DNA from: Biomphalaria glabrata
Lineage: Eukaryota > Mollusca > Gastropoda > Planorbidae
Assembly: GCF_947242115.1 (NCBI RefSeq)
Contig: NC_074716.1
Location: 1,380,001-1,444,000, forward strand
Reading direction: 5' to 3'
Length of the DNA: 64,000 bases
The notes below the pieces were generated by a model that was given only the letters and a program-made list of their open reading frames with translations, made no database searches and was not told the origin of the DNA. A program made the translations under genes and the position numbers. Position 1 is the first letter of the stretch; every line of letters starts with the position of its first letter. Positions 1 to 13,400 of this stretch are shown in pieces.

Positions 1-179
1 AGAGTATTGAAATTAGATGGGGGATATTGGGTCAAAATGTTACGTGAGAACAGTTCACAGGCCAGAAGTGTGTATGGGAAGGAATTTAAAGCTGGCCACT
101 CCAATTAAATGAAGCATATACTAGAATTCACAGACCAAAAGATAAATTGTTGAAGCACAACAACAGACGTAGCCTGTGG

Positions 180-890
180 GTAATCCTAATTATAACAAAT
201 GAGCAATTAAAATGACATGGTTGGATTTAAGCAAAAGAAAAGGAGAGTCTGACATATAGAATGCAGGCATATTGAACAGACAAATAATGCTAAAGAAAGA
301 AACCAGAAAGCAGTACAAAGAAGCAAGGCGAAGGGTTACAAAATCTGTCAGAAAGAATAAAAATGAGGCAATCATTTCAAGCAAGATCACACATGTATGA
401 GAACAATACTGGTGTCCTCGTCACAAAAAAAACAGAAGGGTCATTGACAAATGGGCTGAATACTTTGAGGAGTTCCTAAATAAAACAAGATGGAGACAAA
501 GGAAAATATGAACAGCCACCAACACTATAAACCTACCAACACTATAAACTCCCCAACTCTAATTTAAACATCAGAAATACAAAATTACGAAGCACCAGGA
601 GAGGACCAAAATTACAACAGAGCTAATAAAAATGGAGGAAAAAAACTGAATTCACAATAAGACTAACCAATATCAAGAATTTTGGAAGAAGTAATACTAA
701 CAGATTGAAAGCAGCACTCATAACATAAATACAAACTAAAAAAAATGTCAAGAAAACAATGTACTAGTACATCAACTTAAATCGCTTATGATGGTATCAA
801 AAGGAAATATCTCTATGAAATACTGAACAACTTAACAAGACTTATGCATATGAAATTAAACAACTCAATTTTACAGTGATAACATATAGA
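180..890 (+). mobile_element. Degenerate LINE fragment (endonuclease-RT linker and start of RT)
   Basis: Broken frames on the plus strand read like the linker between endonuclease and reverse transcriptase in RTE-like LINEs: a basic stretch like KKETRKQYKEARRRV near 300, an EYFEEFLN-like segment near 455-485, and near 780-850 a piece like AYDGIKRKYLYEILNN that matches the RT core block with KAYD. Many stops; no intact frame. Family assignment is from remembered LINE protein patterns, not a search. Confidence 0.5.
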
Positions 891-1224
891 TCTAAAACAC
901 ACACAAAAAATTATTTTAATATTAAAAAAACACAACAATCATTAAAAAAGACCTGAATCGAACATTTTTAAAATTGTCCCAAATTTGTTTTTTTTTCCAT
1001 ATAATTGCCCAAAACTTGTCTTTTTCATTCTAAAGGAAGTTACATTTTTGTAGAATAAAATTTCAGTATATTTAAGGCTGCTCAAATGTTTTCATTTATT
1101 CATTTCATTGACAGTCTGTGGATAGGTTAAAAACAAAATTTAGTGATATCAAAGACTCTAATAAAAGCAAGTCATTTTAATTAAAAAAACAAACAAAAAA
1201 AACATAAAATTTATTTTAAAAAAA
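891..1224. other. AT-rich stretch, nothing recognised
   Basis: A/T-runs and short low-complexity tracts; no exon-like segment, RNA gene or terminal repeat seen on either strand. Confidence 0.5.
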
Positions 1225-1850
1225 AACAAAGCTTATACTTAAGTGTGATTGTATCAGTTAGTTTGGATCAGTCATGTAATTATATGAATGGCCAAGACAT
1301 AGTAAATCTGTGCGATTAGAAATATTTTTACCAATTGTTTTTGTTTAGCTTTCTCAATGTGCTATGATCCTATCACTTGTTTGGACCAGTTGTGAAAGGG
1401 GGAGGAACGAAGGGGGTATCTAGGTGAATGATTACATGATTGTTTTTGTTTAGCTTTCTCAATGCGCTATGATCCTATCACTTGTTTGGACCAGTTGTGA
1501 AAGGGGGAGGGACGAAGGGGCTATCTAGGTGAATGATTCCATGATTGTTATTGAAATGCATACAAATAATTTTCACTGATGTCTCAGGAGTTCTGAGGGG
1601 AACTAATTCAACTTATACCACAACATCTGTCGAGTAGGATTTCTTTTTTTTGCTCAAGATACCTAACAAAATAATTAATTACGGTAGCAATAGTTAATTA
1701 ACTAATTGGTTAATTTTTTTTAATTGATTCTTGCGTTCTCATGTAAAAGAAATAATTTTGCAAAATTTCAGCTTGACCAGAGATTAGGTGTACGAGAAAA
1801 AATGTGTACAAACTTTTTACCATACAGACAGATGGAGTGAGTGTAAAAAA
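1225..1850. repeat. Dispersed repeat R1, copy 1, with an internal tandem duplication
   Basis: Shares an ordered series of blocks with 57655-58230: an aagcttatac start, ttggatcag, a caattgtttttgtttagc block, ctatcacttgt..ggaccagttg, and a final block with aactttttaccagacagac. Here a block of about 113 bp (1329-1441) is repeated directly at 1442-1555 with few changes. No coding capacity recognised; probably a non-autonomous transposable element common in this genome. Confidence 0.6.
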
Positions 1851-1904
1851 AAATAACATATAAATGACATCACGTTTAATTTTCTATAGAGGAGCATTAA
1901 TTGG

Positions 1905-2045
1905 ATGGGTACTTGGCCATGTGGTACACACTCTGAACAGATGTCATGATGGTCCTATGCACAAACCTGGCCCATTCTCATGTCATCCTGTAAGATTGGA
2001 CTAGGATATCAAAATAATGTTTTGATGTAGAATGCAATTTTTCTG
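1905..2045 (+). mobile_element. SINE-2 fragment (degenerate)
   Basis: Shows the order typical of the other SINE-2 copies: ggccatgtggta, a ctggactg-like block, gatggtcc, then catcctgtaagattggactagg. Compare with the clearer copies at 21292 and 33463. Confidence 0.45.
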
Positions 2046-2209
2046 TTTGTTTGCACTAAATTTTTTTTGTCAATGTATATTTTTTTCCACCTCATCTTAA
2101 GGAATAAATGTTTTGAGATGACTGGGCATTTTGTAAAGAACTCTTTCTATACTATAAAATCGTAGAATTGAATAGCTCTTTTTTATATACAAACACACAC
2201 ACAATAATA

Positions 2210-2660
2210 TGTAGTGGAACATGTAGCCGTCTAGAAACCATCATATAAAGGGCATCAAAAATTACACTCACAACATTGCCACATTTAAAGGAACTTTTTG
2301 AACAAAAGTGTCTAAGGGAAATCGAAAAAATCTTGGAAGACAACAGCCACTCGCTCCATCAGAACTATGTCAGGTCGTCGTGAAGTGGGCAACAACTGTC
2401 AATCAAAACAAGAACAGAGGGGTACAAAAACTCGTGCGTACCTCAATCGGTCAGACTATATCAATGCCACTCGTTGATCAGGAAACATGAATAGGACCAA
2501 GATGCCTGTGTGTAGTCGCTGAATGAACTTTCTATGTTGTGTCTGTTGTATTTATGTGTATGTTTCTGTTGTGTTGTCTTTATATGAGAAAAAGAGTCCT
2601 TGTAATCACAACAAATTTCCATTAGGATCAATAAAGCAGTCTTAGTCTTAGTATTTCTTA
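2210..2660 (+). mobile_element. 3' end of a LINE with (CTTAGT)n tail
   Basis: Aligns over most of its length, in opposite orientation, with 29030-29590 (shared blocks: tgtctaag, aaaaatcttggaag, gatcaataaagcagtcttag). The plus-strand frame at 2308-2490 is the C-terminal end of the element's ORF, not a host gene. It ends in repeats of CTTAGT. It sits just downstream of the last recognised exon of gene A and may have disturbed the gene's 3' end. Confidence 0.65.
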
Positions 2661-2734
2661 AGATTGTGGCATATAAAAATAGTAGCATGTTTATATAAAA
2701 CTTGAAAGACTACAAATATTGTTAAATCAATCAC

Positions 2735-2797
2735 AGTTTGGCAAGCCATATTAATATAAACTGGATCAGTTTCAGTTGGGCATTTGGAATCATTAAG
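2735..2797 (-). CDS. Gene A exon 16: cytoplasmic tail with YINM
   Basis: 63 bp, acceptor cattccatag, phase 0 in. Reads [20 protein letters not shown] plus T. YINM fits both YxxM (PI3-kinase SH2) and YxN (Grb2 SH2) consensus. The donor is weak (GTGATT); if unused, the frame runs on for about 28 codons to a TAA, which would make this the last exon. Confidence 0.6.
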
Positions 2798-5700
2798 CTA
2801 TGGAATGTTCAAACAAGAAAATCAAAGAATGGAGATTAATTCACTGAACAAACTTTAGAGAACTCTATCCTATAAAATCATAAAAAATTATAACTTCACT
2901 TTGTGCACAAACACAGTATTATGTAGGATTTTTTTTTATATTAGCCTGAGGCAAATACAATTATAAAAAACAGCATGTTGATAAACTTGAAATTAGACGT
3001 TATTAACATTGTTAAATAACTCACAGTTTGGTCAGCAATACTGGTTGGGATGCTTTCAGTTAGGCTCTCTGAAGTTTCAGGCTGGATCTGGTGTGGTCAA
3101 ACAAAAACAAACAAATAGAGCTCAAACACTCTAATAAAAAAAAAAGTCCCCTTTATATATAAAAAAACACTTGAAAAACTGAACAGTCATTAAAGAACTT
3201 TATCCTATAAAATCATAGAAAATAATAAATCTACTTTATGCACATACACAGTATTAACATCTTTATATTATAGCTTGTGATATATAGAAAAAAATAAAAA
3301 CAGCATGTTGATAAACTTGAAATTAGACTTTATTAAATGACTCACACTTAGGTCAGAAATACTTGTAGCATTTGAATTAATCGTTTCAGTTAGGTCCTCT
3401 GAAGTCTTGGGCTGGAACTGTAATGGTCAAATAAAAAATTTGAAATAACAAACACTCTAATAAAAAAAAAAGTCCCCTTTATATATAAAAAAACAACTTG
3501 AAAAACTGAACAGTCATTAAAGAACTTTATCCTATAAAAGTCTAGTTATAAAAACATATTGACTAATAATGTAGTCAATAATAATGTAATCTTTTTTTAT
3601 ACTATAATTTCTTTTTGAATGCTTGCTTGGCCAGTCATTTTTCTAAAAAAAAGTCTTTCAAAAACCAAATAAATATATACTAACTAAAGTAGGGCAGAAA
3701 AGCGCTTGGTTTCTGAACCAGGGATCCTGGGTTCAAATTCTGTTGAAGGCTGGGAATTTTAATTTCGGGATCTTTGGGCACCTCTGAGTCCACCCAACTC
3801 TAATGGCTACCTGACATTAGTTGGGGAAAAGTAAAGGCAGTTGGTCGTTGTGCTGGCCACTTGACACCCTCATTGACCGTAGGCCACAGAAAAAGATGAC
3901 CTTAACATCATCTGCCCTATAGACCACAAGGTCTGAAAGGGAAACTTTGTAATCTAGTGATAAGTGCTCTGGACTGCTGTCATGATGGTCGCTATATCAA
4001 ACCCACCTAACGGCGGTCATTCCCTTGCCATCCTGTAGAAGGTTTGGACTAGGATTTAATAATCTTCATTTCTGATGTAGTACCCAAACTACAAAAAAAC
4101 TAAAAAAATAAAAAATTTAGATCAATCTTCCTCCATTGTCTGGTGTGAATTTAAACTGCCTATACAAGTTTTGCTTTATGTCTTGGATGTGAAAGTTTGT
4201 TAGTTAAAAAAAGTAAAAGGTTTGCAATAGCATTTAAATATCTTTTTTTTTTTTCAGTTCTTTTTAGGGATGTAATGTCTGGAGATTAATTAAATGGTCG
4301 CCCTGTAAAGAACTTTTTCTATCCTATTGAGAATTTTCATACATGGCAGAACAACTAAATAGCTAAGTGTACAAAAAGAAGGAAGTTTTGATCAGTTTTT
4401 GTTTTTTAAAATGTATAAGTACTTTTTAATGCAGCAGAATGAAATTTCCTTAATTTTTCTGCTTGTAGCAAAAAATAATGTCAATATGGAAGGACATGTA
4501 GACTTCACTCTATGACTTAAAAGTATTTAAAACAAGAGGGGATCTAACGTAAGATAATGTAATTAATATATTGTTAAAATTATATCTTAATCTTTTTTTT
4601 TAGAGTTATATGTAATATCCAATTAAGCATTCTTGACATTGTTTATTCATTATAAAAAATTTTCAATAAATTGTTAGCAAACTAATAGCTCTACTTTCTA
4701 CAGGCACAAATAGCCTTACCAGTATACATTTCTTTGCACCATAGAGAGATCATGAAAGCGATAAACTTGAAATAAGACTGTTCAAATACTATTTAATGAC
4801 TTACGGTCTGATATCCTGTATATATTACTGAGTCATAAACATGGTTTTCTTCTGTACTGTTCGCCTATGGAATGAAAAAAAAAATGTAATAAAATTTTAA
4901 CAAGTTAAATATAAAAACATTTTTCTTAAAAGGCATGCATCTCAAATAGCCTCTGACAACCAGACCTTGGGCCTGGTCTAACTATTTATCACTAACAGGA
5001 GAAGGGGAAAAGGCGAGTACTGACACTTAAGCAAGTAAGCTTTGGGTAAGGAGGGGCTCATTAGCCTGGCTGGCTACACGCATGGAGAGGGTGGCATCAT
5101 TCCATCCAGGATTAAGGCATAAGCTTCATCTCACTTCCATAAGATGATCCATAGTCATTTCTCGATTTAAAGAGGCCACATATATGGTTGACAGAATCAA
5201 TGTAGGCAATGACTAGTTGAAAATTCTTTTAATAAGAACTCTTTTTTCATCTCTAAACTTTTTACATGATGAATTTCCTCCCCCCCCCCTCTCATTGCAA
5301 TTCTTATATGTTTGTGGAATACAGAAATTAAATAGTAAATAATGTTGATACAAATTTTAAATGGTATTTAAATACTTACTATCTCTATTTCTTCAGCAGC
5401 ATTGGAGGTGGTCGCATTGGAGGTGCAGACCACAGCATTGCTTTGAATACTGAAAGAATAAGAACATTTTAAAAATGTTAAAAAAAAAAAAAACAATAAG
5501 AAAAATGTTTAGTTAACCAAAAAACCATAAAAGCAATTGTAGTTTATGATAGGCAAAGACAAAAAGAAACAGCAAGATGATGTCAGGTGGACTCAGAGGT
5601 GCTCGAAGATCCATAAATTAAAAATCCCAGTCTTCACCAGGATTTGAACCCCGGACCATGGTTCAGAAGCCAAGAGCTTTACCGCTCAGCCACCATGCCT

Positions 5701-8700
5701 CCAAATATGTCATTGTAGATTGTTCAAATTATCCATGCATAAGTTAGGTTTGCAAAAAAGAAACATTAAAAAAATAAAATAAATTCTTACTTAAATTGAA
5801 CAGCTGGTGACGAGCCTGAGAAATGAAAAAAATGAAACAATATTGAAAGAAGCTTTTTTGTTGTTACAAAATTGGTTTTCAACCAAAATAAAAGTGAAAA
5901 TATATTGTGAATTTGTTTACTTAAAGGGGGTTCCAAAGGACTGCCAATGCCGGGGGAGAAAGTGGAGATAAGCACCCACTTTCCAAGAAATGCTCCCATG
6001 GCTTGCGTCTCTAAATTTGTTGAATTTGTGAATTTGTTTACTTAAAGTTTATTTATAACAATTAATTTTTTTAACGAACAGTAACTAATAAAAATCAAAC
6101 AAATCTTACATTACTAAAACAGTTAGAGACAAATGGGCTGCCACAAAGTTTTAAAAGTTATGTAAAAATATAGGTAATGCATATATATATATAAGTGCAT
6201 CTCTTGGGGAGATAGCGTCTCCAATCAGGAGTTTTGAATTTGGCCTAAATATATAGTGTTTTTGCTTTATAGAAACTTGAAACAGAACATTATGCTAGTT
6301 TAGACATTTCACCTAGATGCATGTTTAATATTTAAAGAAAGGGAACAGACTAAAAGCAGCTGTCACATCTTTTTTTAAGCACATTTAAGGCCATGGTGAA
6401 ATAAGTTTTTCAATAGCATTTCTAGTTTCTGAGACATTAGCATGACAATAAGCACAAAAGGCAGCTTTTCAATATTGGTGCTGTTAAAAATGTACATGAA
6501 TGGCTGACTTATGAATCAGAAGGTATTGATATACAAAAATTTGTGAATGATTTAGCTAACTTAAACAATGCTAGGAGGATTCTATCAGCTTTGAAGATAT
6601 AGGATGATGAATATGTTGTATTTTCCAGCCAGCTTTTTGCCCTGAGCTCTTTTGCGGTCTGTACCAAGGAAGAATAGCATAATTTGTTGTTTTTTTCAGC
6701 TGGTTATGCTGGGTTAATGTGGTAACAGGATTTGTGAATTAATTAGGGGCATTTAAAGACTAAGAGGGCCTGGTTTAGAGTTTTATAAAGATGGGAGTAG
6801 TGTCTACAAAGGGGTGGGTTTATTTATGCCCAAATAGTAATCATCTTCTTTTTTGAAGTACCGTCTGTATTATATTATTAAAGTACCAAACTTTGGAAAC
6901 ATAAAAAGGATGAGAAAGTTGATTTAAAAATCAAAACAAATGTAGCTTATAATCCTTTAAATACAAAAAATAATTTCACCTGAACCGACATTGAATACTC
7001 TTTTCCAACTGTAAATTAAAATGCCAGTACAAACCAATGCAACAGCAATCAAGAAAGTTGAGCAAATTGAAATGACCATTAGGATTTTTATTTCCATTGA
7101 GCCTAAGAGAAAAAAAAACAATATTACAATTATGAAAAACATTTAGAAAAAAGTAAAGTAAAAAAAATAATAATTCCGAAATCACAATATTTGTCTTAAA
7201 ATCTCAACAAATCTATAATACTCTTCTAAAAACCAATTGTCAGAGAAGTACTACACTGTTGCTATTAATGACTGTGGTGTGTCAGTGGTGTGTACTTATA
7301 TTATTCTGGCACCAAGTCTTTTTGTGTGCTGACTCCTAAAACACAATTTTGCTGCTGTATTGCTTTTAGTTATAGACCCTTGTTCTCACTATGATGAATG
7401 TTGGTTTGACGGCTCTATAATGCTACCTTACACACTTTTGCTGCTGTATTGCTTTTTGTTATAGACCCTTATTCTCACTATGATGAATGTTGGTTTTGTG
7501 GCCCTGTAATGCTATCTTACAGTTCTGTTGGTTTTGTGGCTCTATAATGCTATCAGTGACACATATTGGAAATCACACATGGTGGCGCAGGAATTCACAT
7601 ATTTTAGACACTGAGCTGACAAAAAGAATAGGAAAGGCTTCTGCAGCAATGGCAAAACTCTCCAAGCATGTGTGGGAAGATACCAAATTGACCACGGTAA
7701 CAAAAATCCTTGTCTACAATGCCTGCATTCTGAGCACACTTCTCTATGGCAGTGAGAGCTGGGCAACTTACATGCCTCAAGAACACAGATTAAATAGCTT
7801 CCACCTACGCCGCCTGCGACGCATAATGTGCATCTTCTGGAGGGATCATGTCACCAACCAGGAAGTTTTGACACAGGCCAACATGCAGCCATGGGCATTG
7901 ACCAAAGTGTGTAGGAGGAGATAGCCCAAGACCGGACAGCATGGAGACAGATTGTACATGCCGGTACAAACTTTGCCGAATGCAAAAGAAACTAAGCTGC
8001 GTCAGTCAAGAGAAAGAAAAAGAAATCTGCCCTGTCAGCTAGCCCTAGGACAGATGTATATACATGCAGGAACTGTAGCAAACTCTGCTGCTCTAGAATT
8101 GGCTTGATCAGTCACTCCAGATTCCGCACCATCTCAAGACATAACTAAAGCCAGTAACTCATCTGGGCACATCCATTGTCTTCTGAGACAGAAAGAGCTA
8201 TATATATAATGCTATCTTGCAGTACTGTTGGTTTTGTGGCTCTATAATGCTATCTTGCAGTACTGTTGGTTTTGTGGCTCTATAGTGCTATCTTGCAGTA
8301 CTGTTGGCTTACCCTTGTTTAATGTGAGTATGCAAACTGTTACTACAATCTTGCAGCAGTTTTGATGCCATAGTTCTGTACAATAGTATTGCCTTTTGCC
8401 TCTCTAAAGGGACTGAACTTTAGGCTTGTATTGGAACTAGAGGTGGCTCATGTTTGTTATTTTTATTATTATGTTACTATCTAAAAAAGGAATGTGAGTC
8501 TGTATCATCCTTACTACTTCTGTGAAGAATGCTGTGAAAGGTACACCCATTGTTTTAAGAGCATTTTATATAGTGATTCATTGTTAATACTCTTTTACAT
8601 ATAGTGTGATACATTTGCATCACACATGAAAGTCACCACATGAAATATTACAATGAATTTGCTATCACCTTGTCCATGATTCATTATGAAGCATGAATGT

Positions 8701-10355
8701 GTACTAGAATTTCCGGGGTCTAAGAAAATAAGGTAAGGCTTAAAAATAAAAAGATCACTGTGAAAATTAGAACATTAGATTAAACATTGCACATTTTATT
8801 TTTCTGGTCTACTACATAGACTTTGTAGATAAAAAGTAAAACATACCATCAGCATTAGTTGAATAGGTTGGGTCAGTGGTCTCGTTAAGTCTGGTTGTGT
8901 TTGAGGCTATGAACAAAGAAATGAATAATTGTGTTTTATTTTAAATCAAATATTATTTAATTATTTTTTTTTATAAGTTTGCATCAATACAAAGTTGAAA
9001 CATTATGGCTTTTATTTTTCTAGCTTACTACATAGACTTTGTAGATAAAAGTAAAACATACCATCAGCATTAGTTGAATAGGTTGGGTCAGTGGTCTGGT
9101 TAAGTCTGGTTGTGTTTGAGGCTATGAACAAAGAAATTGAATAATTGTGTGTTATTTTAAATGAAATATTAATTAATTATTTTTTTTTATAAGTTTGCAT
9201 CATTACAAAGTTGAAACATTATGGCTTTCATTTTTCTAGCTTACTACAAAGACTTTGTAGATAAAAAGTAAAACATACCATCAGCATTAGTTGAATAAAT
9301 TGGATTTGTAGTCTTGATAAGTCTAGTAGTTTTTGAGGCTATAAATAAAGAAATTGCATGTTTCTTAATCAATTTTTTTAACTATAAAAAATGTATTCCA
9401 AAATAACACTATTGGTGCAAATATCTTTTCAATAGTTTGCTACTGTTTTTATAATTTAGAGAAAAAGAATATATAGTTCCAGTTTGTTAAAGGTTCTAAT
9501 GTTTCAAATGCTTTTTTGCTATTGCCAGCTTTCAAGCAACTATCGCTTATACTTCGCTGGTCAAAGATTAATTTTTCTTTTGTTGACTTCATTTTCATGC
9601 ATATTTCTTTGTTGGTTGAACTGCATTCTGCTGCCAGAAAGGGATTCACTTTTTTTTTGTTTTTAGTTCTCAACTTCCATTACATAAATCAAGGATGTTT
9701 GTGTAACCCATGGCTTAATTTTCCTTTGCTTTGTCCCTAGGATCTCAGAGGCTGACTTGTGCAATATTTTTCTGATAGTATCCATGAGTTAATATCCTCA
9801 TGTACGGTTTAAGGTTGAGAGTTCAAATTTACTTCCCATGGCGGCTTCAAACAATTAAAAAATGTTTGGGTCTATGAATTTTTAAACATTCAATTCTTAT
9901 TGTTTAAAATTATTTTCTAACAATTCTTTATTTTTAAAAAATTCTTTCTAAATTGAATTAACAGAAACAGTTGAAATTCATGTTAAGATTAAACCACCAA
10001 TTAATGACTATTTTAAACTTTTTTTTTTTTAAATGGATTCTGAAATCACACTACTTGTGCTAATATTGTTTGCTACTTTTCTATAAACCAGAGAATTAAA
10101 AAAAAAAATTAAAATATAGAAAAAAGATTCTTAAAATGTCCTTAACCATAGGTGCATGAAAGAAATATGATAAAACACTACACACTGGACTATAACAATG
10201 TTACCTTTCTACAGAGGAGAGGAAAAAAACAGAAAAACTACAATCACTATTACTTTAAAAAATAAAAAAAAATGTCTTTTCCTTTATTACCTATTTATAA
10301 CCTTATTTCAAGTTACTTGTCAAGTTATCAAATCTGCTTAGCAATGCAAGAATAT

Positions 10356-10402
<47 letters not shown>

Positions 10403-13400
10403 TACTTTTATGTCCAAATCTTAAGTTCATCATTTATTTATTTTAAATCCTATTTTTATTTTCAAATAATTTCTAATAATTCTAAAAACATACTGTTGGC
10501 ATTATTTGCGCTGGTTGACATCTGCTGGTGTTGTTTGGTAGATTCTGTGGCTGTAAATAAAGATAAAGCATTTCTCTGATTCAAAAGACTATAATTATTA
10601 TTTTTTTATTGTAAGTAAAAAAAAAAACAACTTCTGTAACACTATTTGTGCTAATATCTCATTCATTGGTTGTTACTCTTATAAATTAAACATTTTTTTT
10701 TTACTAAAGCAAGAACATAATCTTATTATTTTTTAGGCATAATCTTTAGTTATTTAATTATTTTAAATTGTATCCTTTAAAAAAAAAATTTTTACCCTTC
10801 TAAAGCTACTTAACTGAAACATTTAAAATTAGTGGCATGATTGCACCACCAATTAATTAGTAAGCTAGAGGATTTCAGCTCCAGTAGCCTCAAAGTGGTG
10901 CCTGGTGTGGAAACGTCTAGTAGTTGAACTAGTTAAGCCAATAATGAACCAGGCCTCAAATGGATTACCCTGGACTATGTATTTGGCATGACCCAATTAT
11001 ACAGGGTTTCTGCACCAAAGTCAATACGAAATTTCGGGAGTTTTCCAGGAGAAATTATAAAATTCCATCGCATAAAATTTTGAGAGAAAAAATTATAACA
11101 ATAGCCAAAGTTAGCGTGATTTAGGTTGTCATTGCCTGACGTGTAATGTTTATAATAACTCCACTAACTATAAAATGTTTCCAATAACAAATGTCTTAAA
11201 TAGCCTCCGACAACCAGTCCAACTCCTGGCCTTCACCTTTGGCTCAGGTATTGAGTCCAGCAGAACTGTTTTCATTATCAAGAGAAGGGGCAAAGGCCGG
11301 GAGTCAACCCTAAGGAAAAATCAGGAACCAGCGACCTTTAGAATTTATTTTTGCCCTCGCTGGCCCATCCTCTGATTTAATGGTGCCAACTAACTTTTTT
11401 TTAAACGCTTTTTTTTTCTGATCTGCGAAATTCCAGGACATTCAGGGAGATATTTTAAAATTACAGTAGATTTCCAGGACTTTTTGAGTTGTTTTTTTTA
11501 ATTCCAGGAGCTTTCCTGGAATTTCAGGAGGCCGCAGAAACCCTGATTGTAATGGACATTGCCATTATGGAACCGTCAGACATGACTTTGGGTGAAGAGC
11601 CCATTCTGGTCATTGGATAAAATCCTTTCCAACAACTAATTGGAATACTGGAACCTAGGGCCACTGGTGACGCAAGACCTAAATTTGGTGAGGAGGAGTT
11701 GTATTATGCAAAGCCCTCTTGAAACAAACAGATGTATATTCTAAATAATACAATTTGCAAAGTCATTTTTATTTATAAAAATGTCATTAATGAGAAATTT
11801 AAAAAAAAAAGAATGAAAGAAACATAAATTTTCTGCTTGTAGCCTTACTGAATTCCAGTATATGAGTATCATAATTTCTCTTAACAGACGAGACTATTTA
11901 GACTATATCTGTTTTAATGGATAAAAATAAAAGTTGCTAGTCTTCCTGAATTACTGTACATGTAGACGCAATTTCATAATTATTCATTAGAAGTTTTAAG
12001 TTTGAAAAGCTTTCAGCAGAGCAGTACCTACAGGCTAGCTATTATTAGCAAAATTAGAACAAAAAATGTAGACTCTAAATATTTGGATACATTTCTTTTA
12101 AGTTGCTTTTTAATTGTAATATATTGAAAAAAGCTGTTAACATCTTTAATGAATTTAGGGATCAAGTTTTGTAATTCTTTGCATAATTAATAAGATTGGA
12201 TGTCACTGCTCTCACCCACTCAAACAACTATTTCTTCTTTCAAAATACTTTTAAATTATATTGAATCATAGAACCAACATTTTAAACTGTCCACATAAAT
12301 AGGGAATCCATATACCTAATTAGAGAAATAATATTTTTTATTAAATCTATTTCATAAGACTAAGACTAAGACTGCTTTATTGATCCATATGGAAATTTGT
12401 TGTGATTACAAGGACTCTTTTCTCATATAAAGACAACACAGGAACATACACATAAATAATGTGCTTTTAGGGGGTTTTAATATAAAATAATAATACTTTT
12501 ATAATACATGTAAGTAGATGCTTTGTTTTCTTCTAGTAGGTATTTTTCTATTTAAATACTTTTGTTTAGATACTTGTCTATTCTATTAATCACTCCGCTA
12601 AAATACTAATATGAAAGTGACTTTTACAAACAAATCTTTATTTAATCATTTATAGATTTTGGTAGGTTTTTTCTTTCTTTGCTAATTCCATAAAATATGA
12701 TTAAAACCATATGACCTACATTTGGGTGTAGTTTCAGACTGGTATTGATTGGATTTCATGGATGCTGTAAACAAACATTAACAAAAAATAATCCTTGTTT
12801 TTTCTTAAAAGGACTATATTACACATTTTTATTCAATTAAAATAATTTCCATTATCAAATTACTTGTGATTGTTACTTGTGATCGACAGGGCAGATGATT
12901 TAAAGTCGTCTTGTTTCTGTAGCTCATGATTAATGAGGGTGTCATATGACTAGCACAACAACTAAACACCTTTACTTTTCCCAAACTAATGCTAGGTCTG
13001 GGTGGACTCAGAGGCGCCCAGAAGATCCCGAAATTAAAAATCAAAGTCTTCACCAGCATTTAAGCTACAGGACCTGCGGTTCAGAAGCCAAGCACTCTAT
13101 CACTCAGCCACCACACTTCCATGGTCAAGCCAAGTCACCAATTCAAAAATCATAAAAAAGATGTTGGATTTCTTTTCTTTCTAAATATCTTTGTGTTTGA
13201 TGCTGTAGACTAAGGTAATCCATGTTTCTGTTTAAAGGGCCAAACTGTGAATGTTTGTATGTGGCTTGGACAGGAGAAGATTCAGAGGTAGAGCAGAGAG
13301 GCAAGTTGAGGTTTTAGTGTGAGTTTGTTTTGGACGTTTTCAATGTTTGTAAATAATGTGATCTATTTTCAATGAGACTTGATATTTCACATGTATGTAT

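Larger units (their letters stand above)
2640..3660 (-). repeat. Tandem ~330-bp units carrying gene A tail exons
   Basis: Exons 14, 15 and 16 each sit in a unit of about 290-330 bp that also contains agaact(t)tatcctataaaatcata, an AT-rich middle and cagcatgttgataaacttgaaattagac. A more distant relative surrounds exon 13 (ataaacttgaaataagac near 4760). The tail grew by tandem duplication of exon plus intron. Confidence 0.65.
8735..9390 (-). repeat. Tandem triplication of a ~216-bp exon-bearing unit
   Basis: Exon starts at 8906, 9121 and 9338 are 215 and 217 bp apart. The flanking intron sequence (tttctagcttactacatagactttgtagat downstream blocks and ttaattatttttttttataagtttgcatca) repeats as well, so the whole exon plus flanks was duplicated twice. 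Copies 1 and 2 are much closer to each other than to copy 3. Confidence 0.8.

Noticed and set aside
2308-2490. 60-codon plus-strand frame, and minus-strand splice-like signal near 2331
   Set aside because: Both lie in the (CTTAGT)n-type LINE 3' end, which aligns with 29030-29590.
6957-7185. Two overlapping minus-strand open frames longer than the membrane exon
   Set aside because: Only the frame consistent with splice phase is kept as exon 10; the extension past the splice sites is intron.
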